Source: JAKFWI01 sp031398975
GTDB lineage: Bacteria > Pseudomonadota > Alphaproteobacteria > Caulobacterales > Aquidulcibacteraceae
Length of the DNA stretch: 17,665 nucleotides
Assembly (NCBI GenBank): GCA_031398975.1
Contig: JANNOI010000037.1
Location: 1-17,665, forward strand
Reading direction: 5' to 3'
Shown: piece after piece, positions 1 through 7,366 of the stretch
Layout: each line of letters begins with the position of its first letter
How positions within the stretch are numbered: the first letter of the stretch is position 1
Position numbers and translations under genes: made by a program
Notes under the pieces: model-generated
Database searches by the model: none
What the model saw: the letters and a program-made list of their open reading frames with translations, nothing else
Told to the model about the DNA's origin: nothing

Positions 1-4
1 CTAG

Positions 5-18
5 GTCGTGTGGACACT
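5..18 (+). repeat. Left terminal inverted repeat of the IS5-family element
   Basis: GTCGTGTGGACACT pairs with the right end at 835-848 with two mismatches. It is preceded by CTAG at 1-4. The transposase stop codon (18-20) overlaps the inner edge of this repeat, so coding sequence runs to the element end. Confidence 0.75.
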
Positions 19-569
19 TAACGGAGCCACAGGACGATGGCCGCGAGTGTGACGACGGCGAGGTAGTTCCTGGCGGTTTTTTCGAAGCGGGTCGCCACGC
101 GCCGGAACTGCTTGAGCTTGGAGAAGCAGCATTCGACCAGGTGGCGCTGGGTATAGAGGCCTTTGTCGACCGGGTATTTGCTGGCGCGCGAGGGGTTGTT
201 GGGAATGACCGCGACCGCGCCTTTGTCGGCGATGGCGCGACGCAGGTGTCCGGCGTCATAGGCGGCGTCGGCCATGACGACCTTGGCGGCCAGACCCTCG
301 ATGAGCCGGCCGGCTTCGGGGGCGTCGCTCTTGTGTCCGGCGGTCAGGGTGAAGCGCACCGGATTGCCCAAGCCCCTGACGGCCATATGGATCTTGGTGC
401 TCAGGCCTCCGCGCGAACGGCCGATGGCCTGATCTTCAGACCCCCTTTTTTGGCCCCCGCCGAGTGCTGGTGGGCGCGGATGATGGTGGAGTCCACGATC
501 AGGTATTCGAAGTCCGGATCGTCCGACATCGCCTCGAAGATGCGCCGCCAGACGCCCTTTCGGCTCCAC
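18..569 (-). CDS. IS5-family transposase, C-terminal part (orfB, reached by -1 frameshift)
   Basis: This is the downstream frame of the split transposase. Residues before the slippery run (upstream of about 451) are out-of-frame sequence and are probably not translated; real homology begins at GGLSTKIHMAVRGLGNP. It holds the second catalytic aspartate (VVMADAAYD) and the DDE glutamate in RHLVECCFSKLKQFRR, followed by a conserved lysine, all typical of the DDE domain of IS5 transposases. The frame ends with TAA at 18-20 inside the left terminal repeat. No convincing ribosome binding site precedes it, which agrees with expression as an orfA-orfB fusion. No inactivating stop or deletion is visible. 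Confidence 0.85.
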   Translation of the reverse strand: MEPKGRLAAHLRGDVGRSGLRIPDRGLHHHPRPPALGGGQKRGSEDQAIGRSRGGLSTKIHMAVRGLGNPVRFTLTAGHKSDAPEAGRLIEGLAAKVVMADAAYDAGHLRRAIADKGAVAVIPNNPSRASKYPVDKGLYTQRHLVECCFSKLKQFRRVATRFEKTARNYLAVVTLAAIVLWLR

Positions 570-772
570 CGACTGAACCGGCGAAAGACGCTGTTCCAGT
601 CGCCAAACACCTCGGGAAGATCACGCCAGGGCGAGCCTGTCCGCACGATCCAAAGCACGCCCTCGACGAACATCCGGTTGTCGCGCCCCGTCGAGCCTTT
701 TTGATCCGGGCGACCGATGATCAGCGGCGCGATCCGCTCCCAAGCCGCGTCATCCAGAACCCGTCGATCCAT
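401..772 (-). CDS. IS5-family transposase, N-terminal part (orfA)
   Basis: This is the upstream frame of the transposase. The ATG at 772 (MDRRVLDDAAWERIAPL) fits the usual start of IS427-like transposases; an in-frame TTG at 793 would add seven residues and is less likely. The product has the DUF4096-like N-terminal region with the RTGSPWRDLP motif and the first catalytic aspartate in LIVDSTIIRAHQH. It runs over a slippery A6 (minus strand, plus positions 446-451) encoding Ala-Lys-Lys-Gly. Staying in frame gives a short unrelated tail that ends at 401. Slipping back one base joins it to orfB and yields a transposase of about 251 residues, the normal family size. Alone it lacks two of the three catalytic residues. 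Confidence 0.85.
   Translation of the reverse strand: MDRRVLDDAAWERIAPLIIGRPDQKGSTGRDNRMFVEGVLWIVRTGSPWRDLPEVFGDWNSVFRRFSRWSRKGVWRRIFEAMSDDPDFEYLIVDSTIIRAHQHSAGAKKGGLKIRPSAVRAEA
441..451 (-). promoter_or_regulatory. Programmed -1 frameshift site in the transposase
   Basis: On the minus strand the sequence is AAAAAAGGGGG (A6 at plus 451-446, G5 at 445-441). orfA reads GCC AAA AAA GGG and orfB reads GGC CAA AAA AGG, so a slip of one base back on the A run joins the frames. A6G is a classic slippery heptamer in IS elements. An alternative is that slippage happens during transcription, which would give the same product. Confidence 0.7.
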
Positions 773-834
773 CACACCCAAGACCGCCTCCAAAAGCAGT
801 CTTGAATCACAGCCCAGCTCAGGTGGGAATCCCT

Positions 835-848
835 AGAGTCCACACCAC
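835..848 (-). repeat. Right terminal inverted repeat of the IS5-family element
   Basis: Read on the minus strand this is GTGGTGTGGACTCT, a 12/14 match to the left end. It is followed on the plus strand by CTAG at 849-852, the probable target duplication, which also supplies the stop codon of the neighbouring transglycosylase gene. Confidence 0.75.
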
Positions 849-2159
849 CTAGGGCGCGGCGCGGCGGGCGGCTTGCAGCAGGGCGGTGGTGGGATAGCCG
901 TCTGCGGGCAGGCGCTCGGCCTGCTGGAATTGGCGCACCGCCCGGCGGGTGGCGGAGCCGAACATGCCGTCCACGCGGCCGGAATCATAGCCCAGGCGGT
1001 TCAGCAGCGTCTGCAGCTCCGCCATCTCGGCCTTCGGCAAGACCCCGAGATCGGTTGGCCAGGGCTGGCGCAGGCCGGGGGCGCCCTTGAGCGCGCGCGC
1101 CAGCAGCGTCACCGACATCGCGTAGGCGTCGGAATTGTTATAGCGCTTGATCACGTCGAAATTGTTGAACAAAATCAGCGCCGGACCGCGGTGGCCGGCG
1201 GGCAGGAATAGCTCCGCGCTCTGGGCCGCCAGCACCGGGCTCCAGGCCGCGCCGTCCACCCGCGCCACCCCGAGCGCGGCCCATTCCGAGACCCGCCGCT
1301 TGGTCCCGTCCGCGAGCGCATAATCGAAGCCGGCCGGCAGGCGCGCCTCCTCCAGCACCGGGCCGCCCGCCGCCCAGCCGCGCGTATCGAGATAATTGGC
1401 GATCGAGGCCGCCACATCGCCCACATTGGTCCAGATGTCGCGCCGCCCGTCGCCGTCCCAGTCCACCGCCGTGGTGAGGTAGATGTCGGGCATGAATTGC
1501 GGCTGGCCCAGCGCCCCGGCCCAAGAGCTTTTGAGCTCGGCGGGCCCGGCATAGCCTTTCTCGACCATTTCGATCAGGGCCAGGAGATAGGTTTCGAACT
1601 GGGCCCGCCGGCGGCCCTCGGCGGCGAGCGTGGCGAGCACGCGGGGGGCGTCATGGCTGAGCGGGAAGGCGCCGAAATTGGTCTCCACCCCCCAGATGCC
1701 GGCGATGATATCGGCGTCCACCCCGTAGCGACTTTGGATCTGGCTGAGGAGGAGGGCATGCTCGCGCCGCTTGGCCGCGCCCGCCTCGATGCGCTGGGCC
1801 GAGACCGCCCGGACCACGTAATCCCAGGGCGGGCGGACGAATTCGGCCTGGTTCTGATCCTGCTCCACCGCGCGCGGTTCGGGCTGGAGGCCCTCGAGCA
1901 GGCGCCGGATGGTGGCGGGATCGCGCCCTTGCGCCGCCGCGCGGGGGGCGAAATCGGCGCGCCAGGCGTCGAAGGCGGGGTCGCTCGAAGGCGCAAAGGT
2001 CCAGCGCGGGGCGGCCGCGGCCTGGAGCGTGGGGGCGCCCGCCACGATCGAGCCGGCGCTGTTGGGGCCGGCGCAGCCAGGGGCCGCCTGCGCCCCGCCG
2101 CCAGGGCCGCCAGTGGCGGCGGCCGCAATCGCGGCCGAGAGTATAAGCGCACGCACCAT
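849..2159 (-). CDS. Lytic murein transglycosylase, MltB/SLT_2 family with C-terminal peptidoglycan-binding domain
   Basis: A secreted enzyme of 436 residues that cleaves the MurNAc-GlcNAc bond of peptidoglycan to leave 1,6-anhydro ends. The ATG at 2159 was chosen because it begins a signal peptide (MVRALILSAAIAAAAT, then a plausible SPase I site AQA-AP); the longer start at 2270 would add 37 residues without secretion character and would overlap the rpmJ promoter. The SLT_2 domain spans about residues 60-350, with the catalytic glutamate E159 in GIWGVETNFGAF, the GALGQPQFMP motif, and DWDGDGRRDIW, which resembles the calcium-binding loop of Slt35. A PG_binding_1 domain follows at about 365-436 (LQTLLNRLGYDSGRVDG). 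No lipobox cysteine is at the cleavage site, so it is probably periplasmic and soluble. The gene ends in TAG at 849-851, inside the CTAG bordering the IS, so the protein appears complete. Confidence 0.9.
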   Translation of the reverse strand: MVRALILSAAIAAAATGGPGGGAQAAPGCAGPNSAGSIVAGAPTLQAAAAPRWTFAPSSDPAFDAWRADFAPRAAAQGRDPATIRRLLEGLQPEPRAVEQDQNQAEFVRPPWDYVVRAVSAQRIEAGAAKRREHALLLSQIQSRYGVDADIIAGIWGVETNFGAFPLSHDAPRVLATLAAEGRRRAQFETYLLALIEMVEKGYAGPAELKSSWAGALGQPQFMPDIYLTTAVDWDGDGRRDIWTNVGDVAASIANYLDTRGWAAGGPVLEEARLPAGFDYALADGTKRRVSEWAALGVARVDGAAWSPVLAAQSAELFLPAGHRGPALILFNNFDVIKRYNNSDAYAMSVTLLARALKGAPGLRQPWPTDLGVLPKAEMAELQTLLNRLGYDSGRVDGMFGSATRRAVRQFQQAERLPADGYPTTALLQAARRAAP

Positions 2160-2241
2160 CGCCGACCCCGCACCGACGCCCGAGCGGGCGACGGCCGCGA
2201 CGCTAAAGCCCCGAAGCCCCGGCTTCAATGCGGGCGCGCAA

Positions 2242-2270
2242 TTGACACGCCAGCGGCTGCAGCCTAGCAA
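2242..2270 (+). promoter_or_regulatory. Candidate housekeeping promoter for rpmJ
   Basis: A perfect TTGACA (2242-2247) is followed after 17 nt by TAGCAA (2265-2270); read as the Caulobacter-type element it is TTGACAC, 14 nt, CCTAGCAA. The rpmJ start lies about 50 nt downstream. Position and -35 match are good; the -10 match is moderate. Confidence 0.5.
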
Positions 2271-2319
2271 GCGCGCTCCTTAGAACACAGCGCATGCGCG
2301 CCACGACGGACGCCCGGCC

Positions 2320-2445
2320 ATGAAGGTCAAGAGTTCCCTGAAGTCGCTCAAGACCCGCCACCGCGCCTGCCGCGTGGTGCGCCGCAAGGGGCGCGTCTAC
2401 ATCATCAACAAGGTCGATCCCCGCTACAAAGCCAAGCAGGGCTGA
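2320..2445 (+). CDS. rpmJ: 50S ribosomal protein L36, cysteine-poor (C-minus, YkgO-like) type
   Basis: A 41-residue basic protein beginning MKVKSSLKSLKTRHR, with the conserved VVRRKGRVYIIN core and DPRYKAKQG tail of L36, a component of the large ribosomal subunit. The zinc-ribbon cysteines and histidine of classical L36 are missing: only one cysteine (C17) remains, so it should not bind zinc through the usual site. This form is common in alphaproteobacteria. It starts with ATG behind a probable promoter at 2242-2270 and ends 3 nt before the GTG of the HAD hydrolase, so the two are likely co-transcribed. Confidence 0.95.
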   Translation: MKVKSSLKSLKTRHRACRVVRRKGRVYIINKVDPRYKAKQG

Positions 2446-2448
2446 GGC

Positions 2449-3057
2449 GTGGCCGTCGCGGCGGCGCTGTTCGATTACGGCAACGTGCTGGTGCGGTGGG
2501 ACCCCCGCAATCTGTACCGCTCCCTCTTCTCCGACGCTGCGGAGATGGAGCACTTCCTTACTCATATCTGCACCCCGGCCTGGCACCTGACGCTGGACGC
2601 CGGCGCTCCGTTCGCCGCCTCCTGCGCAGCGCTCGCCGCACAGCACCCCGACTATGCCGGCCCGATCGCGGCCTGGGACAGCCGCTTCGGCGACATGATT
2701 GACGGGGAGATCGCCGGCTCGATCGCGCTGTTGGACCGGCTGGCCGCGCGCGGCGTCCCGCTCGCCCTGCTCACCAACATGTCGGCGGAGAAGCAGGAGG
2801 TCTGTTTCGCGCCCTTCTCGCGGCTCAACCTGTTTGATCCGGTGATCGTTTCCGGCGCGGAGCGGCTGGCCAAGCCCGATCCCGCCATTTACGCGCTCGC
2901 GCTGTCGCGCATGGGTAGGCAGGCCGAGGACGTGTTCTTCACCGACGACAACGCCGCCAATATCGACGCCGCCGCCGCGCTCGGCTTCACCGCGCATCTG
3001 TTTACGACGCCGGCGCGGCTCGAAGAGGCCCTCGCGGAGGCCGGCTTGTTGGGCTAG
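2449..3057 (+). CDS. HAD-superfamily hydrolase (subfamily IA, YihX-like phosphatase)
   Basis: A 202-residue cytosolic protein with the four HAD motifs: motif I FDYGNVL with nucleophile D9, motif II threonine in LLTN (T109), motif III lysine K142 in AKPDPAIY, and motif IV acidic pair D166/D167 in FFTDDNAANI. An alpha-helical cap lies between motifs I and II (about residues 20-85). The position usually occupied by the acid/base aspartate (D+2) is a glycine (G11), as in the DxGN variants related to E. coli YihX, a sugar-phosphate phosphatase. The substrate cannot be read from sequence. The GTG start at 2449 is 3 nt after the rpmJ stop, and the GCAGGGCTGAGG ahead of it overlaps the end of rpmJ, which suggests translational coupling. 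Confidence 0.85.
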   Translation: MAVAAALFDYGNVLVRWDPRNLYRSLFSDAAEMEHFLTHICTPAWHLTLDAGAPFAASCAALAAQHPDYAGPIAAWDSRFGDMIDGEIAGSIALLDRLAARGVPLALLTNMSAEKQEVCFAPFSRLNLFDPVIVSGAERLAKPDPAIYALALSRMGRQAEDVFFTDDNAANIDAAAALGFTAHLFTTPARLEEALAEAGLLG

Positions 3058-3076
3058 CGTCCTTTCGGAGGCTGCG

Positions 3077-3628
3077 ATGCGCGCACTTCTTTTGGCCCTT
3101 CTCGTGGCGCTGGCCGCGTGCGCGCCCGCCGCGCAGCCCCCCCGCGGGGACCCGAAGCTCGACCCCCTATTCGCCGATCTCGCCGCAGCGCCGGACGCCG
3201 CGAGCGCCGGCGTTATCGAGGCGCGGATCTGGCAGGAATGGTCCCGCTCGGGCAGCGCCACCGTCGATATCCTGCTGGAACGGGCCGAAGCCGCAGAAGC
3301 GGCCGGGGACAAGGCGCTCGCCCGGGGGTTCCTGGATGACGCCACCGCCCTCCTCCCCTCCTATGCGGAGGCGTTCAACCGCCGCGCCGTGCTCGCCTTC
3401 GACGCCGACGACCCGATCGGGGCCATCAAGGACATCGAAGCCACGCTGCAGCGCGAGCCGCGCCATTTCGGGGCCTGGGCTGGGTTGGGAATGATCTATG
3501 AGAGCGTGGGGCGCGAGGACGCGGCGCTGCGCGCCTACCGCGAGGCGCTCGAAATCCACCCGTTTCTGGAGCAGGCGCGACGCGGGGCCGAACGGCTGGA
3601 AGACGCAACCTCCGGCCAGGACGCGTGA
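3077..3628 (+). CDS. TPR-repeat lipoprotein
   Basis: A 183-residue protein with a lipoprotein signal peptide: MRALLLALLVALAAC puts the lipobox LAAC at residues 12-15 with C15 as the modified cysteine. About 100 residues from position 75 form tetratricopeptide-like helices (the SYAEAFNRRAVLAFDADDPIG and AWAGLGMIYESVGREDAALR regions), a scaffold for protein contacts in the periplasm. GGAGG lies 7 nt before the ATG. The stop codon overlaps the GTG of the following alpha/beta hydrolase (GTGA), so the pair is translationally coupled. It resembles the family of small TPR proteins common in alphaproteobacteria; no specific partner can be named. Confidence 0.85.
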   Translation: MRALLLALLVALAACAPAAQPPRGDPKLDPLFADLAAAPDAASAGVIEARIWQEWSRSGSATVDILLERAEAAEAAGDKALARGFLDDATALLPSYAEAFNRRAVLAFDADDPIGAIKDIEATLQREPRHFGAWAGLGMIYESVGREDAALRAYREALEIHPFLEQARRGAERLEDATSGQDA

Positions 3629-4614
3629 TCGGGGGACCTTGGCCGTCCCCGCTCGTGATCGCCGCCGCCGCCGCGCTGGCGGCTTTGGTTGTGACGCTCG
3701 CGCTCCTTTGGGGCGGGCTCGCCTATCCGCGGCGGGCGGAGCGGCGCTTTCCCCCGCTGGGGCGGCGCGTGCAGGCGGGCGGGGCTTTACTGCATGTGAT
3801 CGAGCGCGGGCCCGCGGACGCAGCTGCGCGCCTGGTGCTGCTGCACGGGGCGGCGGGCAATGCGCGGGAATTCCTGCCAAGGCTCGCCCCGGCGCTGGAG
3901 GCGGAGTTTCGCCTGATTGTGCCGGACCGGCCCGGGGCCGGCTACAGCCCGCGCCCGAAGGGCGGGGAGCGGCTGGGCGTCCAGGGGGGCGCGATCGCGT
4001 CCCTGATCCAGGCGATGGGGGCTGCGCCCGCCATCCTGGTGGGCCATTCGCTGGGCGCGGCGGTGGCGCTGCGGGTGGCGATCGACCATCCGGGCCTGGT
4101 GCGCGCGCTCGTGCTGATCGCGCCGGCGGCGTGCCCGTTTCCGGGACCGGTCGCGTGGTTCTGGCGCTTTGGGGCGCACCCGATCCTGGGGCCGCTGCTG
4201 GCGCGGCTGGCGGCGGCGAATGTGGGGCCGCTTCTGCTCGGCCGGCTGGCGCGGGCCGCCTTCAAACCCGCTGAGCCGATCCCGGGGTACGGCGAAGCCG
4301 TTGCGCTGTCGCTGGCGCTGCGCCCGCGCGCCTTCCGCGCCGCCGCCCGCGAGGTAGCCGCCTGCAACCGCGAATTCGCCGCCCAGGCGGGGGCGTACGA
4401 AAACATCCACATCCCCGTGCGCATCGTCACCGGCGACGAGGACGCCGTCGTGAGCCCGAAACTGCACGCCTTCCGCCTCGCGGAAACCTTGCCGGACGCG
4501 GAAATCATCACCCTGCCCGGCGTCGGCCACCTGCCCCATCAGCACCGCCCGGACGTGATCGCGGCCCTGGTGCGGCGGCTTTCGGCGATTGGAGCGGCCC
4601 GCCCGGCGGGCTAG
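3625..4614 (+). CDS. Membrane-anchored alpha/beta-fold hydrolase
   Basis: A 329-residue protein starting at GTG 3625, inside the stop codon of the TPR lipoprotein gene. An N-terminal hydrophobic helix (about residues 9-33) should anchor it in the inner membrane. The catalytic machinery is complete: oxyanion-side HG (H74-G75), nucleophile elbow GHSLG with S142, an acid in TGDEDAVV (D283 the likely triad member) and H312 in GVGHLP. An insertion of proline- and leucine-rich sequence at about 171-215 is the expected cap. The family includes esterases, epoxide hydrolases and haloperoxidase-like enzymes, and substrate cannot be inferred. Strand and coupling suggest it works with, or is at least expressed with, the upstream lipoprotein. 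Confidence 0.85.
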   Translation: MIGGPWPSPLVIAAAAALAALVVTLALLWGGLAYPRRAERRFPPLGRRVQAGGALLHVIERGPADAAARLVLLHGAAGNAREFLPRLAPALEAEFRLIVPDRPGAGYSPRPKGGERLGVQGGAIASLIQAMGAAPAILVGHSLGAAVALRVAIDHPGLVRALVLIAPAACPFPGPVAWFWRFGAHPILGPLLARLAAANVGPLLLGRLARAAFKPAEPIPGYGEAVALSLALRPRAFRAAAREVAACNREFAAQAGAYENIHIPVRIVTGDEDAVVSPKLHAFRLAETLPDAEIITLPGVGHLPHQHRPDVIAALVRRLSAIGAARPAG

Positions 4615-4659
4615 TTTTCGGCTCTGCACCACGCGAATCGCGCAACAGCCGGGAACATC

Positions 4660-4956
4660 ATGGCGAACGTCCACCGCATCGACGCCTTCGAGACCGACAC
4701 CGCCGCCGCCCCCCAGGCGCTGACCGAAAGCGCGCGCGAAAAGCTGAAACAGATGCTGGCGCGCATCGAAAAGCTGGAGGAGGAAAAGGCCTCCGTCGCC
4801 TCCGACATCAAGGATTGCTACGGGGAGGCCAAGGCGCTGGGCTACGACACCAAGGCGCTGCGCAAGGTGGTGTCGCTGCGCAAGATGGACCGGAAGGACC
4901 GCGCCGAGCAGGAGGCGATGATCGACCTCTATCTCCACGCGCTGGGCGAAATCTGA
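4660..4956 (+). CDS. gapR: GapR-like nucleoid-associated protein (DUF2312)
   Basis: A 98-residue, charged, helical protein. The conserved core EKLKQMLARIEKLEEEKA, then DIKDCYGEAKALGYDTKALRKVV and a final YLHALG, is the DUF2312/GapR signature. In Caulobacter, GapR binds overtwisted AT-rich DNA ahead of replication and transcription forks and supports topoisomerase action; a similar chromosome-structuring role is expected here. The first about 22 residues are a variable acidic leader. A coiled coil covers about residues 25-55. There are 45 nt between the hydrolase stop and this ATG, so a private promoter is possible though none is clear. Several DUF2312 paralogues can occur in one genome, so orthology to gapR itself is not certain. 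Confidence 0.85.
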   Translation: MANVHRIDAFETDTAAAPQALTESAREKLKQMLARIEKLEEEKASVASDIKDCYGEAKALGYDTKALRKVVSLRKMDRKDRAEQEAMIDLYLHALGEI

Positions 4957-4963
4957 CGGGCGC

Positions 4964-5218
4964 ATGCCCAGGAGCCGCCGCAGCGTCCGGCCACAGCCTG
5001 CACCAGCCGCCCGCCGCGCACGCTGGAACTGGCGGCGCGTTGCAGGCGGGCTTGCGGAATTCGTGCGAAACGTGGCGCTCCTGGTGATTGGAACGCCGTT
5101 CGTAGAGCCCATCTTTACGGGCGCGGAAATCAAGATAGGCCTCGCTTTTATCGGCACCGGCCTCGGCGTAGCCTTGTTGGTTTTCTCGGCTATAATTGAT
5201 CATGAAAGGAGGGACTGA
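4964..5218 (+). CDS. Small predicted membrane protein, unknown function
   Basis: An 84-residue reading frame 7 nt after the gapR stop. The first 40 residues are arginine-rich and of low complexity; the remainder is hydrophobic with two probable helices (AEFVRNVALLVIGTPFVEPIF, shown here only in part, and IGLAFIGTGLGVALLVFSAII) and ends in a charged DHERRD. An in-frame GTG at 5063 would give a 51-residue protein consisting of just the membrane part, and this shorter form is quite possible because the arginine-rich leader looks non-conserved. I do not recognise a family. Its last codons contain the ribosome binding site of the next gene, so the two are probably expressed together. Confidence 0.55.
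   Translation: MPRSRRSVRPQPAPAARRARWNWRRVAGGLAEFVRNVALLVIGTPFVEPIFTGAEIKIGLAFIGTGLGVALLVFSAIIDHERRD
5174..5196 (+). promoter_or_regulatory. Possible internal promoter before the 44-residue membrane protein gene
   Basis: GCTATAAT (5189-5196) matches 7 of 8 positions of the GCTANAWC -10 element and contains a perfect TATAAT, which is unusual in this GC-rich context. The nearest -35-like sequence, TTGTTGG (5174-5180), is only 8 nt upstream, closer than the usual 10-14. It lies inside the preceding reading frame, so it may simply be coding sequence. Confidence 0.3.
5206..5212 (+). promoter_or_regulatory. Perfect Shine-Dalgarno sequence of the 44-residue membrane protein gene
   Basis: AAGGAGG lies 7 nt before the ATG at 5220 and is the strongest ribosome binding site noticed in the window. 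It overlaps the last codons of the upstream small gene and supports the reality of the very short gene that follows. Confidence 0.75.
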
Positions 5219-5219
5219 C

Positions 5220-5354
5220 ATGGATCCGGTGTCGTTCTTCTTGCTTGTGACCGGCGTGGTCTTTCTGCCCTCGGCGGCGTTTATCGCGTTCATGACGCAT
5301 CAGGAGCGCCTCCGGGACGAGGCCGTTGGGCCTGCCGCCGACCCGGCGGAATAG
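5220..5354 (+). CDS. 44-residue single-pass membrane protein, unknown function
   Basis: The product begins MDPVSFFLLVTGVVFLPSAA and has one hydrophobic helix (about residues 4-25) followed by a charged tail ending ADPAE. A perfect AAGGAGG 7 nt upstream of the ATG argues strongly that this is translated. It begins 1 nt after the stop of the preceding small membrane protein and ends 3 nt before the GTG of the following gene, giving a packed trio of small genes. I do not recognise a family. Small toxin, holin-like or membrane-complex subunit are all possible, with nothing to choose between them. Confidence 0.65.
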   Translation: MDPVSFFLLVTGVVFLPSAAFIAFMTHQERLRDEAVGPAADPAE

Positions 5355-5357
5355 ATC

Positions 5358-5672
5358 GTGCGCGCGGTCGATCCCCGGCGCACGCGCAAGGCGCTGCGGG
5401 CGGTCGCCAAGCTGGCGGCCTTGCAGGATCCCGATCCGGAGACCGGCGAGGTCGAAGCGGCGCAAGCCTATTCCGGCTGGGAGCAGGACTTCCTCGGCGA
5501 GGTCGGCAAGCGGCTCGAAACCTACGGCTCGGCGTTCAACGATCTCTCCAAGGGCCGCAGCGAAGAGGCGCTCTCCGCGCTCCAGCACCAAAAGCTCAAG
5601 GAGATCGAGGCCAAGGCCCGCGGCAAGCCGCGCAAACCCCTGCGGGCCAAGCCCCGCCTAAAGCCGGGCTGA
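5358..5672 (+). CDS. Conserved-looking hypothetical protein, basic C-terminus
   Basis: A 104-residue soluble protein beginning at GTG 5358 (MRAVDPRRTRKALRAVAKLAAL). The middle contains an aromatic-rich segment (AYSGWEQDFLGEVGKRLETYGSAF is partly shown by AYSGWEQDFLGEV) and the C-terminus is very basic (KARGKPRKPLRAKPRLKPG), which might bind nucleic acid. No signal peptide, membrane helix or known motif is seen. It is 3 nt behind the 44-residue gene and converges with the response regulator gene, 12 nt apart. Codon use looks like that of its neighbours. Function is unknown. Confidence 0.65.
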   Translation: MRAVDPRRTRKALRAVAKLAALQDPDPETGEVEAAQAYSGWEQDFLGEVGKRLETYGSAFNDLSKGRSEEALSALQHQKLKEIEAKARGKPRKPLRAKPRLKPG

Positions 5673-5684
5673 GGCGCTATCCAG

Positions 5685-7175
<1,491 letters not shown>

Positions 7176-7263
7176 TTGTTTTAGCCGGCGCCTCGTCGCG
7201 GGCGCTCGATGGGGGCACGTTAAGGGCGAGGCCTCAAAGTTGCGTTAATCTGGGACAGAGCGG

Positions 7264-7292
7264 CGCCCCCGCGCCGCCCGGTCGCGGGGGCG
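7264..7292. repeat. Perfect 10-bp inverted repeat in a divergent intergenic region
   Basis: CGCCCCCGCG (7264-7273) and CGCGGGGGCG (7283-7292) are exact reverse complements separated by 9 nt. All pairs are G-C, so the hairpin would be very stable in RNA or single-stranded DNA. It lies between two divergent genes, about 75 nt before the AarF-like start. No T run follows on either strand, so it is not a standard terminator. It could be an mRNA leader structure or a protein site, or arise by chance in GC-rich DNA. Confidence 0.55.
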
Positions 7293-7366
7293 GGGCCTAC
7301 AATCGGCGCTTTCGCCCGCCTAGCTGTAGAGCTGGCAGGCGCCGTGGGCGAGGAGCCCTTCCACGC

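Larger units (their letters stand above)
1..852 (-). mobile_element. IS5-family insertion sequence, IS427-like group, apparently complete
   Basis: An element of about 845 bp carries a DDE transposase split over two minus-strand frames. The two ends are imperfect inverted repeats: reading inward, the left end GTCGTGTGGACACT (5-18) and the right end GTGGTGTGGACTCT (848-835) agree at 12 of 14 positions. Both ends are bordered by CTAG (1-4 and 849-852), which fits the TA/CTAG target duplication typical of IS427-like members of IS5; whether the duplication is TA or CTAG cannot be told here because nothing left of base 1 is visible. All three catalytic acidic residues are present, so the element may still be active. 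Size and organisation match the group (about 800-900 bp). The window starting exactly at the element end suggests a contig break at a multicopy repeat. Confidence 0.88.

Noticed and set aside
2203..3345. A 380-residue minus-strand open frame opposite rpmJ, the HAD hydrolase and the TPR lipoprotein
   Set aside because: It covers three supported genes and their promoter, and has no domain signature.
3787..5157. A 456-residue minus-strand open frame opposite the alpha/beta hydrolase and gapR genes
   Set aside because: Arginine- and histidine-rich low-complexity translation with no motifs, antisense to well-supported genes.
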